A stretch of DNA of 5,494 nucleotides from Acidobacteriota bacterium (GTDB lineage: Bacteria; Acidobacteriota; Terriglobia; UBA7540), in NCBI GenBank assembly GCA_021828225.1, contig JAKASH010000261.1, forward strand, positions 1 through 5,494. Direction: 5' to 3'. This document shows, piece by piece, positions 1 to 5,489 of the stretch (the stretch's first letter is position 1; each line of letters opens with the position of its first letter). Under the pieces are notes generated by a model, which was given only the letters and a program-made list of their open reading frames with translations, had not been told where the DNA came from and made no database searches. Position numbers and translations under genes: made by a program.

Positions 1-918
1 CAGAATGTATTCAAGGACGGAAAGCTTGCTTTCCTCTTTGGTGCGGAACGACATGGGATCGTCGAGCACCTCTCCATCCCGGTTGCCCAGGATGTTGGTG
101 GAAAACCATCCGTTCACCCCGATCAGGCGCGCCTTGAGCCCCGGAGCAATGATCGTCTTCATCAGGGTCTGCCCGGTCTTAAAGTCCTTGCCACAGATTG
201 GGACTTGATTTTCAAGGGCCAGTTGATGGAGCGCGGGAACGTCCGTGGTCAGGTTGGGAGCGCCGTTGGCGAACGGGATGCCAAGTTTCAGCGCCGCGTA
301 GGCATAAATCATGCTGGGCGGAATGCCGGGGTCTGACGAGCGCAGCCCTTTTTCGAATGAGGCAATAGACTGATGGACTTTTGCCGGTTGCATGAAGATT
401 TCAGTAGATCCGCACCAGATGATGACCATCCGCGATGCCCCGCTTTTCTCGCGGAAGGTCTGAATATCCTCCATCAATTGCTTGGCCATATCCATCTTGG
501 TCTTGCCGCGCTTCACGTTGGGGCCGCTCAGCCTTTTCACGTATTTGCGCTCAAACACGGCTGGCAGGGGGTGAATCTCCTCGAGGAAGTCCTTCACTTC
601 GTTGAGATGGGCAGTTTCCAGCACACCGGCCTTCAGGGCTGCCTGGTAGCAGTTATCACGGAAAATATCCCAGCTCGCAAAGACGAGGTCGTCCAGTTTT
701 GCGAGGGGAACAAAGTCTTTGATCAAAGGAACCCGCTGGTCAGTGCGCTTCCCCAGTCGAATCGTCCCCATCTGGGTCAGCGATCCAATCGGGCGCGCGA
801 GATTCCGGCGGATCGCTTCCACTCCTGCGATAAACGTGGTGGCTACCGCCCCCATTCCGCAGGTCATGACTCCAAGCTTGCCTTCGGGTTTTGCGATCTG
901 AATGGATTTCTTTGGCAC
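1..918 (-). CDS. ino1: Inositol-3-phosphate synthase (myo-inositol-1-phosphate synthase), C-terminus cut by window edge
   Basis: The family converts glucose 6-phosphate to 1D-myo-inositol 3-phosphate using bound NAD+, the first step to inositol and inositol lipids; it is cytosolic. The reading frame is open for 306 codons to the window edge. Residues 14-32 form the Rossmann nucleotide-binding start (GKLGVMTCGMGAVATTF). Residues 165-173 (VIIWCGSTE) match the family's VVLWTxNTE strand. Residues 243-254 (GKDFKTGQTLMK) are the lysine-rich active-site segment, and residues 269-297 carry NGWFSTNILGNRDG followed by FRTKEESK, the hallmark of the catalytic half. The bacterial form is around 430-440 residues, so roughly 130 are missing off the left edge. 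The start is GTG at 918: AGGAGAGG lies 8 bases upstream, and no better ATG exists in frame. The gene is divergent from the TPR gene. No frameshift or broken motif is visible. Family assignment is near certain; the physiological use of inositol here is unknown. Confidence 0.92.
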   Translation of the reverse strand, partial: MPKKSIQIAKPEGKLGVMTCGMGAVATTFIAGVEAIRRNLARPIGSLTQMGTIRLGKRTDQRVPLIKDFVPLAKLDDLVFASWDIFRDNCYQAALKAGVLETAHLNEVKDFLEEIHPLPAVFERKYVKRLSGPNVKRGKTKMDMAKQLMEDIQTFREKSGASRMVIIWCGSTEIFMQPAKVHQSIASFEKGLRSSDPGIPPSMIYAYAALKLGIPFANGAPNLTTDVPALHQLALENQVPICGKDFKTGQTLMKTIIAPGLKARLIGVNGWFSTNILGNRDGEVLDDPMSFRTKEESKLSVLEYIL

Positions 919-973
919 GTTCCAGTCCTCTCCTACAATCAGTGAAATAGTTAATGCTCAGTCGAAAGTTGCC

Positions 974-1002
974 ATAATGTGCTAAACGTGCGAAAATTGC
1001 AA
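974..1002 (-). promoter_or_regulatory. Weak candidate promoter of the inositol-phosphate synthase gene
   Basis: On the minus strand TTGCAA (1002-997) and CATTAT (979-974) are separated by 17 bases, each matching the sigma70 consensus at 4 of 6 positions. The implied transcript start near 967 would leave a leader of about 48 bases before the GTG at 918. Matches this weak occur by chance, so this is only the best candidate in the region. Confidence 0.25.
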
Positions 1003-1006
1003 TCCC

Positions 1007-1058
1007 TTTTGACCTTCTCATTAAGTTGTCTGGAGTTTTTTCCGTGATGAGGTCAAAA
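1007..1058. promoter_or_regulatory. Inverted repeat TTTTGACCT / AGGTCAAAA, possible operator
   Basis: TTTTGACCT at 1007-1015 and its exact reverse complement at 1050-1058 are separated by 34 bases. Similarity continues inward as TTTTGACCTnnTCA on both arms (12 of 14 positions). The arm centres are 43 bases apart, about four helical turns, as expected for two sites bound on one face of DNA. It lies just upstream of the candidate ino1 promoter. No known regulator is assigned, and a chance repeat cannot be excluded. Confidence 0.3.
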
Positions 1059-1549
1059 TAACAACAGCTTAAGGCAAGGGTGCGAAGCAGGTGTGGACTC
1101 CCGGCGAGGCCTTGATGGAGTCCTCAATCAATTGAGTTGCTGATGAATGCCTCGGCTGACGGAACGACGCTGTCACGGCCGCAGTTGTTTTCAGGAGTGC
1201 GCGGCTCAACCTTTGCGGGAACGAGCCTCTAAGAACCGGACCCCGGCTTGAGGCGCTGCGCTCAAATGGTGTACTGAACGCAGATAAATGGTAAGCTTTT
1301 GAAAGGGTCCTTGGTTTCGTTGGTTTGCATCTAAGCAAAACAGGGGTTAGCGCTTTGTTACTTGTGACGGGGGGAAGAAACAGAAGATTTCTCTTGCAAT
1401 GTTTGTAAAGTCTTGGTATTTGGAGAAATGCTCCAGAACGATGGGGTCCAGCCGGCCGAGTGACTGGGTGCAGTACTGCGAGTCTTCCGCGGCGGACCGG
1501 GGCCACGATCAGCGTACGCCTTTTGGCCCGGTACTCAAACCCTAGAATC
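1059..1549. other. Intergenic stretch with no supported gene
   Basis: This part of the gap between the divergent ino1 and TPR genes holds only open frames that run antisense into the TPR gene or lack a ribosome binding site and recognisable protein sequence. I find no tRNA, no clear riboswitch and no strong hairpin. A very weak promoter-like pair, TTGCAA (1394-1399) and TATTTG (1417-1422) with a 17-base spacer, could serve the TPR gene but is not convincing. A long 5' leader, an unrecognised small RNA or a decayed gene are all possible. Confidence 0.4.
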
Positions 1550-1564
1550 AGAGGTAGCTCAACA

Positions 1565-2941
1565 ATGAAGAAAACGACTGTGCTTTTCAGCATCATGTTG
1601 CTCACCGGCTTGATTAGCCTGCCGAATGCTTTGCGTGCCGCGGGCAATCTCGAGGGGGCTTTTGCGTTGACCCCTGCAGGCGCATCGGCGGCGCCCGTCC
1701 CCGCGGCCGCGCAGGAGAAGAAGCCGCAATGGAAGAGCCGCGCCGAATATGACGCCTTCGAGGCGTTCGTTAAGGAAGCGGATCCGCACAAGCGAATTCC
1801 GTTGATCCAGGCTTTTATTCAGAAGTACCCCAGCTCTGATTTCCTGGCGAACGCCTATGTTGCGGAAATGCAAACCTATGGTCAACTGGGTGAATCCAGT
1901 AACGCCATCGCGTCCGCGAAGAAGGCCCTCAAGACAGACCCTGACAATCTCCTGGCGCTGGCCTATCTCAGCTTTACGTTTCCCTACACCTTCAAGTCTT
2001 CGGAACCGAATGCGCAGGCGGATCTGACGCAGGCCGGGCAGGACGCCCAGCATGGCCTGCAGCTTTTGCAGAGTATGCAGAAGCCTGCCGGAGTGAGTCA
2101 GAGCCAGTTTGATGCCAGTGTCAAAACGCAGCGAGCCGTCTTCAATACGGCGGAAGGATTTGTCGCCCTGCAGCAGAAGAACTACAACCAGGCGATTAAA
2201 TCGTTAGAGGCCGCCGCACAGGATAACCCTGAGAACAGTCTGATCTATTCGCTTCTGGGGCAGGCTTATTACAACGAGACGCCGCGGGATATCAATAAGG
2301 CTATCTGGAACCTGGCCCGCGCTGCTTCACTGGCCGAGGCAGCCAACAGCCCGAACGCAGCGCAGCTTAAGAAATTCTACGGCCAGGTCTATGAAGCCCA
2401 GCATGGATCGAACGCCGGCGAGGAGCAGTTGCTGGCGCAGGCAAAATCTTCACAGACCATGCCATCAGACTTTGCCGTGGCTCCTCCTCCGCACCATGCC
2501 GCCACAGGGAACCCCAACGTCGATGCATTCTATAAGATTGAAGACGCCCTCACCGTGGGTGGTGACACAGCCAAGGAATACTGGGGCCAGTTGAAAGGCC
2601 AGCCGCTGGGCCTTGTGGGCCACGTGGACAGCGTCCAGCCCGGCAGCACTCCGAACACGTATGAGGTCAGGGTAGATATTCTTCCCGCGTCACAAAGCCA
2701 GCAGGGGACCTATGACGTCGTCCTCCAGGACTCGCAGCCGAACGTCAAGTACCTCCAGCCGGGTGACGCCCTGCGGTTCCAGGGAACGATCGCATCTTAC
2801 ACAGCGACTCCGAATTTTATCCTCACCGTGAGTGATGCCAAAATCGATGAGAGCGTGCTGAAGGCCGCGCAGGAAAAAGCCGAGGCGGCGGCGCAGGAGA
2901 GAAAAGAAAAGGCGCCCAAGCGCAAACCGGAGCGGAGGTAA
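1565..2941 (+). CDS. Exported TPR-repeat protein with beta-rich (OB-like) C-terminal domain
   Basis: The protein has 458 residues. Residues 1-25 look like a Sec signal peptide: two lysines, a hydrophobic core (VLFSIMLLTGLISL) and a likely cut near LRA/A, which places it in the periplasm or outside. An Ala/Pro-rich linker (38-50) follows. Helical TPR-like repeats lie at about 93-127 (ending ALKTDPDNLLAL) and 190-223 (LQQKNYNQAIKSLEAAAQDNPEN), with a third at 224-258; residues 75-90 may be a degenerate one. A Pro-rich linker (299-316) leads to a beta-rich region (about 345-428) with LGLVGHVDSV, YDVVLQD and LQPGDALRFQGTI, a pattern like the OB-fold tRNA_anti-like family. The tail (432-458) is charged, mostly Lys/Arg/Glu/Ala. 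The start is ATG at 1565, preceded by GAGG at 1551; starting at 1460 would put 35 residues ahead of the signal peptide and abolish it. TPRs bind protein partners; the partner and exact role here are unknown. It stands alone, convergent with the fis-like gene. Confidence 0.85.
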   Translation: MKKTTVLFSIMLLTGLISLPNALRAAGNLEGAFALTPAGASAAPVPAAAQEKKPQWKSRAEYDAFEAFVKEADPHKRIPLIQAFIQKYPSSDFLANAYVAEMQTYGQLGESSNAIASAKKALKTDPDNLLALAYLSFTFPYTFKSSEPNAQADLTQAGQDAQHGLQLLQSMQKPAGVSQSQFDASVKTQRAVFNTAEGFVALQQKNYNQAIKSLEAAAQDNPENSLIYSLLGQAYYNETPRDINKAIWNLARAASLAEAANSPNAAQLKKFYGQVYEAQHGSNAGEEQLLAQAKSSQTMPSDFAVAPPPHHAATGNPNVDAFYKIEDALTVGGDTAKEYWGQLKGQPLGLVGHVDSVQPGSTPNTYEVRVDILPASQSQQGTYDVVLQDSQPNVKYLQPGDALRFQGTIASYTATPNFILTVSDAKIDESVLKAAQEKAEAAAQERKEKAPKRKPERR

Positions 2942-3058
2942 GGCCGGGCAACTACACTCTGAGAGGCCGGAAAACTATGGTTGGGTGATCCCGCCCGGCG
3001 GCTGAAGGGACTTTTTCGGAGAGTTGCAGGAGGCTTTCGGATTTAGGACTGCCACCGT

Positions 3059-3091
3059 TAGCCTGTGAAAGGAATTTTCCCGGTCAGGCTA
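3059..3091. repeat. Inverted repeat at the convergent gene ends
   Basis: TAGCCTG (3059-3065) and CAGGCTA (3085-3091) form a perfect 7-bp stem around a 19-base loop that holds a small inner GGAA/TTCC pairing. The right arm overlaps the TGA stop of the fis-like gene. It lies between two convergent genes, where a two-way transcription stop would be expected. No T-tract follows on either strand, so it is not a classic intrinsic terminator. Confidence 0.25.
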
Positions 3092-3341
3092 CAGTGCTTT
3101 GGCGTTTCCGTTGGGCAGGTTGCCTGCGGCGCTTGGGTTGGTGATCCAGGTTCAACGCCGAGATCTTGCGGCTCAATGTGTTGCGGTGAATCTTCAGGGC
3201 TTTCGCGGCTTTCGACAGGTTTCCATTGTTGTTTTCGAGAATCTTCCGGATAAACCGCTTTTCGAACTCGCTCACAGCATCCTCAAAGAGGATATTGTTT
3301 TCAATCAATTGATTGATAAGGGCGTCAAGCTGGTCCTTCAC
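3084..3341 (-). CDS. Small stand-alone Fis-type helix-turn-helix DNA-binding protein
   Basis: The protein has 85 residues. Residues 5-38 form two predicted helices matching the Fis dimerisation core. Residues 39-62 (NGNLSKAAKALKIHRNTLSRKI) match the Fis/NtrC-type C-terminal helix-turn-helix, GNxxxAAxxLxIxRxTLxxK, with the recognition helix at about 52-61. E. coli Fis is 98 residues; this protein lacks the Fis N-terminal beta-hairpin arm but adds a basic tail (70-80, KRRRQPAQRKR) after the HTH. There is no sigma54-activator AAA domain and no receiver domain, so it is not simply a fragment of an NtrC-type regulator. The start is GTG at 3341 with GGAG 7 bases upstream. It follows the cvpA stop by 16 bp, consistent with co-transcription from the purC promoter. 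It probably bends DNA or regulates transcription as a dimer; its targets are unknown. The HTH call is strong, the precise role open. Confidence 0.85.
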   Translation of the reverse strand: MKDQLDALINQLIENNILFEDAVSEFEKRFIRKILENNNGNLSKAAKALKIHRNTLSRKISALNLDHQPKRRRQPAQRKRQSTVA

Positions 3342-3357
3342 TGGGCCACTCCGATCG

Positions 3358-3933
3358 TTAGAGTTCCTTGTTCGCTGTTGATTGGAATCCCATCGCTTTC
3401 TTGTCGCTCTGAATCAGCGTTTTCTTAAACTTTTCAAAGCTCGTGCGGAAGTCGTTCCTCATCTTGCCGGGCATGGCCAGCGAAATGACCCTGGACCCGG
3501 CGGTGATGTAAGGGGCCAGCGTCGACTGCTGCACAGCGCTCTGCTGGATCGCAAACGCCATCAGTACCAGCAGCAGGATGCAATCGACCAGCAGCCCGCG
3601 AACCAGGCCAAAGACCCCGCCAAGGAAGCGATCAAACCATTGAAGCTCAGCTTTCTGGATCAGCTTCCTGGCAATCGCCGAAACCAGCGCTCCAATCAAC
3701 AGCGTTCCGACAAACAGCAATAGGAAGCTGACCGCCAGCGCAACCTCGTGGGATCGCGTGAAACGCCCGAGGAAAGGAGCCAGGCGTTCGTAGCCTGCTG
3801 CTGCGACGATCAGCCCCGCGATCAGCGACGCCAGAGTCACCAGTTCGGCAACAAAGCCTTTCCAGATGGCCGTCAGCACCGAGACAAAAACGATTATTGC
3901 TAAGATCCAGTCGAGCCAGTTCCAGTGTGCCAT
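3358..3933 (-). CDS. cvpA: CvpA family inner-membrane protein
   Basis: The protein has 191 residues and about four membrane segments at 6-24, 29-48, 64-88 and 105-128, followed by a soluble tail of about 60 residues that becomes Lys-rich (156-179). The diagnostic stretch is WFDRFLGGVFGLVRGLLVD (99-117), matching the family's DRxxGxxxGxxRG pattern; the first segment also has the usual WxDWxL...GF layout. CvpA was first described as needed for colicin V production in E. coli, and members have since been tied to envelope stress and bile tolerance; the molecular activity is not settled. The start is ATG at 3933 with GGAAG just upstream. It lies 22 bp after purC, and in enterobacteria cvpA precedes purF, so the purine link recurs with a different partner. 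The family call is firm; the function is not. Confidence 0.9.
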   Translation of the reverse strand: MAHWNWLDWILAIIVFVSVLTAIWKGFVAELVTLASLIAGLIVAAAGYERLAPFLGRFTRSHEVALAVSFLLLFVGTLLIGALVSAIARKLIQKAELQWFDRFLGGVFGLVRGLLVDCILLLVLMAFAIQQSAVQQSTLAPYITAGSRVISLAMPGKMRNDFRTSFEKFKKTLIQSDKKAMGFQSTANKEL

Positions 3934-3955
3934 GCTGCTTCCGGGCCCTGAAGAG

Positions 3956-4864
3956 TCAGGGATTCAGAGTCTTCCCAGTCAACAGACGATAGGCGTCCAG
4001 ATATTTTTGGCTGGTCTTTTCGACGACTTCAGGGGGAAGTGGCGGCGGGGGAGGCATCTTGTTCCAGTGGATTGATTCCAGGTAGTCACGCACGAATTGC
4101 TTGTCAAAGGAAGGTTGGGACCTTCCAGGCGCATAGCCGTCCTTCGGCCAAAAGCGCGAGGAGTCCGGCGTCAGGACCTCATCGATCAGGATGATTTCAT
4201 TTCCAAGCTGGCCCCATTCGAATTTCGTGTCGGCGATGATGATTCCCCGATCTTCTGCGTACTTCCGTGCCTCCATATAGAGCCGAAGACTCAGATCGCG
4301 AAGCCTTTCGGCTGTGGCCTTTCCAACCCGCGCCACAGTTTCCTCAAACGAAATGTTTTCGTCGTGACCGGATTGACTCTTGGTGGCCGGCGTAAAAATC
4401 GGTTCATCGAGACGAGAGGACTCGACAAGCCCTGCGGGTAATTTGATTCCGCATACCGTGCCGTTCGCGCGATACTCTTTCCACCCCGATCCAGCCAGGT
4501 ACCCTCTGACAACGCATTCGATCGGGAACGGTTCAGCTTTCTTGACCAGCATCGACCGCCCTTCGAGTTGGTCGGAAAAGGGGCGAAGCTCCTTGGGATA
4601 ATCCGCCATCCGTGCGGTCAGGAAGTGCGTGGGAACCAGATCCTTGAAACGATCGAACCAGAAGCACGAGAGCTGCGTCAGCACCCGGCCCTTGCTCGGT
4701 ATCCCCACGCCCAGAATCACATCAAACGCCGAGATGCGGTCCGTGGCGACAATCAGGAGCTTGTCGTCCCCAATCTCATAAATGTCGCGGACTTTCCCGC
4801 GAGATAAAAGCTTTATCCCTGGAAGATTCGTCTCGTGAATGACCAAATTTTCTGTCCCTTGCAT
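3956..4864 (-). CDS. purC: Phosphoribosylaminoimidazole-succinocarboxamide (SAICAR) synthase
   Basis: PurC joins CAIR and aspartate with ATP to give SAICAR in de novo purine synthesis, in the cytosol. Residue numbers below count from the upstream ATG at 4882, which would give 308 residues. RGKVRDIYE (28-36) and ATDRISAFD (46-54) form the ATP-binding start. [15 protein letters not shown] (119-133) fits the first family signature. [10 protein letters not shown] (172-181) is the aspartate/CAIR segment. [10 protein letters not shown] (215-224) matches the second signature except that Trp replaces the usual Phe after Glu. [12 protein letters not shown] (234-245) and [11 protein letters not shown] (277-287) follow. 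The length fits the longer, yeast ADE1-like class rather than the 240-residue Bacillus class. The start is uncertain. ATG 4882 sits on or before the predicted transcript start; ATG 4864 is the first ATG inside the transcript; TTG 4846 has AAGGGA 8 bases upstream and fits the ADE1 N-terminus best. I list 4864. It is the first gene of the purC-cvpA-fis-like run. Confidence 0.96.
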   Translation of the reverse strand: MQGTENLVIHETNLPGIKLLSRGKVRDIYEIGDDKLLIVATDRISAFDVILGVGIPSKGRVLTQLSCFWFDRFKDLVPTHFLTARMADYPKELRPFSDQLEGRSMLVKKAEPFPIECVVRGYLAGSGWKEYRANGTVCGIKLPAGLVESSRLDEPIFTPATKSQSGHDENISFEETVARVGKATAERLRDLSLRLYMEARKYAEDRGIIIADTKFEWGQLGNEIILIDEVLTPDSSRFWPKDGYAPGRSQPSFDKQFVRDYLESIHWNKMPPPPPLPPEVVEKTSQKYLDAYRLLTGKTLNP

Positions 4865-4885
4865 AGTGGAAATCAGCAGCATTCA

Positions 4886-4913
4886 ATTTTAAGGCATCAG
4901 GAAATCATGTCAA
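4886..4913 (-). promoter_or_regulatory. Sigma70-like promoter for the purC-cvpA-fis-like operon
   Basis: On the minus strand a perfect TTGACA (4913-4908) is followed after 16 bases by TAAAAT (4891-4886), 5 of 6 to the -10 consensus. It points into purC and is the best promoter in the window. The implied transcript start near 4880-4878 falls on the first candidate purC ATG. The -35 box lies 8 bases from the nearest edge of the nested palindrome beginning at 4922, so that palindrome could influence initiation. Confidence 0.7.
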
Positions 4914-4921
4914 TGAAAAAA

Positions 4922-4973
4922 GCAGAAGCGCCAATTGTAGCGGCGGTGTCCTCACCGCCGGCTCTACTTCTGC
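4922..4973. repeat. Nested palindrome upstream of the purC promoter
   Basis: Three concentric pairings share one centre: GCAGAAG/CTTCTGC (4922-4928, 4967-4973), GTAG/CTAC (4937-4940, 4964-4967) and an 8-bp perfect stem CGGCGGTG/CACCGCCG (4941-4948, 4953-4960) with loop TCCT. The outer and middle right arms share one base (4967), so not all pairings form fully at once. Read on the minus strand, the inner hairpin is followed directly by CTACAAT. Confidence 0.7.
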
Positions 4974-4992
4974 AGCGGCGATCTATGATCGA

Positions 4993-5111
4993 GGCTGGCG
5001 CAGACCCCGGTTTGTGGGGTCTGCGATTTCCCGAAGGGACTTTTGTGCGGCAGCAAGAACCTCTCGCTTCGCGAGATCGCAGACGCTACAATGCAAGCGT
5101 CTGCGCCAGCC
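4993..5111. repeat. 119-bp composite palindromic element with 13-bp inverted ends
   Basis: The ends GGCTGGCGCAGAC (4993-5005) and GTCTGCGCCAGCC (5099-5111) are perfect inverted repeats of 13 bp. Inside are a 10-bp stem with 7-base loop (4999-5008 / 5016-5025), a 6-bp stem TCTCGC/GCGAGA with loop TTC (5062-5067 / 5071-5076), and a 10-bp stem with 8-base loop (5078-5087 / 5096-5105). The first and last stems share the arm CGCAGAC/GTCTGCG with the ends, so alternative folds compete. The layout resembles a BIME or a very short MITE. I see no clear target-site duplication. Confidence 0.65.
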
Positions 5112-5189
5112 GGCGTCCCCGCCAAAAAAGCTGTCCCTTCACACACTTTCTTCTTCTACGATAGCGGGGCATGGCAGGCGCCCAACAAA

Positions 5190-5208
5190 GGGCGAACACC
5201 GTTCGCCC
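5190..5208. repeat. Perfect 8-bp hairpin
   Basis: GGGCGAAC (5190-5197) and GTTCGCCC (5201-5208) pair around the loop ACC. A competing pairing CGCCC (5179-5183) with GGGCG (5190-5194) is also possible. It is one more stem of the repeat cluster; no T-tract follows, so it is not a standard terminator. Confidence 0.5.
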
Positions 5209-5251
5209 CGAGGCACTGCACGGGCCCGTTCAGCGCAGGTTCCCCTGGCGT

Positions 5252-5489
5252 ATAGGGGTAACCACGGCACCGATTTCGTGCCGAGAAGCTTTTGCACCCG
5301 GCAAGGGTGCCCTACAATAGCCGGTGGCATCGCCACCGGAACGCCCCCGGCGGTTAGCAGTTTCACATGGTGGCATCAGGTGCCCTACAATAGTTGGTAG
5401 CCACGGCATCGCCTTTAATGCCGTGGGTTCGTTGGTCATTGTCTGTAAAAAGCCCACGGCACACGGTCGGTGCCGTGGCTACCGGCTAC
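5252..5489. repeat. Four copies of a short repeat with core GGTAGCCACGGCA
   Basis: Copies begin with ATAG or GTAG, then GGTAGCCACGGCA and YCG. They lie at 5252-5272 (core GGTAACCACGGCA), 5317-5332 (same ends but six internal bases missing), 5390-5411 and, inverted, 5489-5468. The first three are direct and the last inverted. A separate exact 15-base direct repeat GGTGCCCTACAATAG at 5306-5320 and 5379-5393 leads into the second and third copies. The hairpins GCACCC/GGGTGC (5294-5310), CGGCAC/GTGCCG (5265-5283) and CCGGTGGC/GCCACCGG (5321-5339) fall in the same array. Confidence 0.65.
5396..5483. repeat. Large palindrome with 13-bp arms enclosing two 9-bp hairpins
   Basis: GGTAGCCACGGCA (5396-5408) and TGCCGTGGCTACC (5471-5483) are perfect reverse complements. 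Each arm also pairs locally: CCACGGCAT/ATGCCGTGG (5401-5409 / 5418-5426) with an 8-base loop, and CCACGGCAC/GTGCCGTGG (5454-5462 / 5470-5478) with a 7-base loop. The DNA or RNA can therefore fold either as one long stem or as two hairpins, the same architecture as the 119-bp element to its left but with a different sequence. Confidence 0.65.

Noticed and set aside
373..945. 190-codon open frame on plus
   Set aside because: It is antisense to inositol-phosphate synthase, whose frame shows clear conserved motifs throughout.
740..1021. 93-codon minus frame across the ino1 start
   Set aside because: It overlaps the ino1 N-terminus in another frame; the ino1 GTG has a good ribosome binding site and the encoded protein matches a known family.
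1460..1564. Upstream extension of the TPR protein to ATG 1460
   Set aside because: It would bury the signal peptide behind 35 Arg/Ser-rich residues; ATG 1565 has its own ribosome binding site.
1069..1791. 240-codon open frame on minus
   Set aside because: It runs antisense into the TPR gene's signal-peptide region, is compositionally odd (Arg/Ser/Pro-rich), has no recognisable motif, and the plus-strand gene there is far better supported.
2943..3016. Terminator after the TPR gene (GCCGGGC 2943-2949 / GCCCGGC 2993-2999, then TTTTT at about 3012)
   Set aside because: The 43-base loop is too long and the T run lies 12 bases beyond the stem, so it does not fit an intrinsic terminator.
5230..5290. 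tRNA or riboswitch suggested by GGTTCCCC...GGGGTAACC
   Set aside because: No cloverleaf, anticodon arm or known aptamer pattern fits; it reads as part of the palindromic cluster.
4835..5457. Several 60-128 codon frames on both strands at the right end
   Set aside because: They cross the hairpin repeats or the purC start, lack ribosome binding sites and show no protein-like features.
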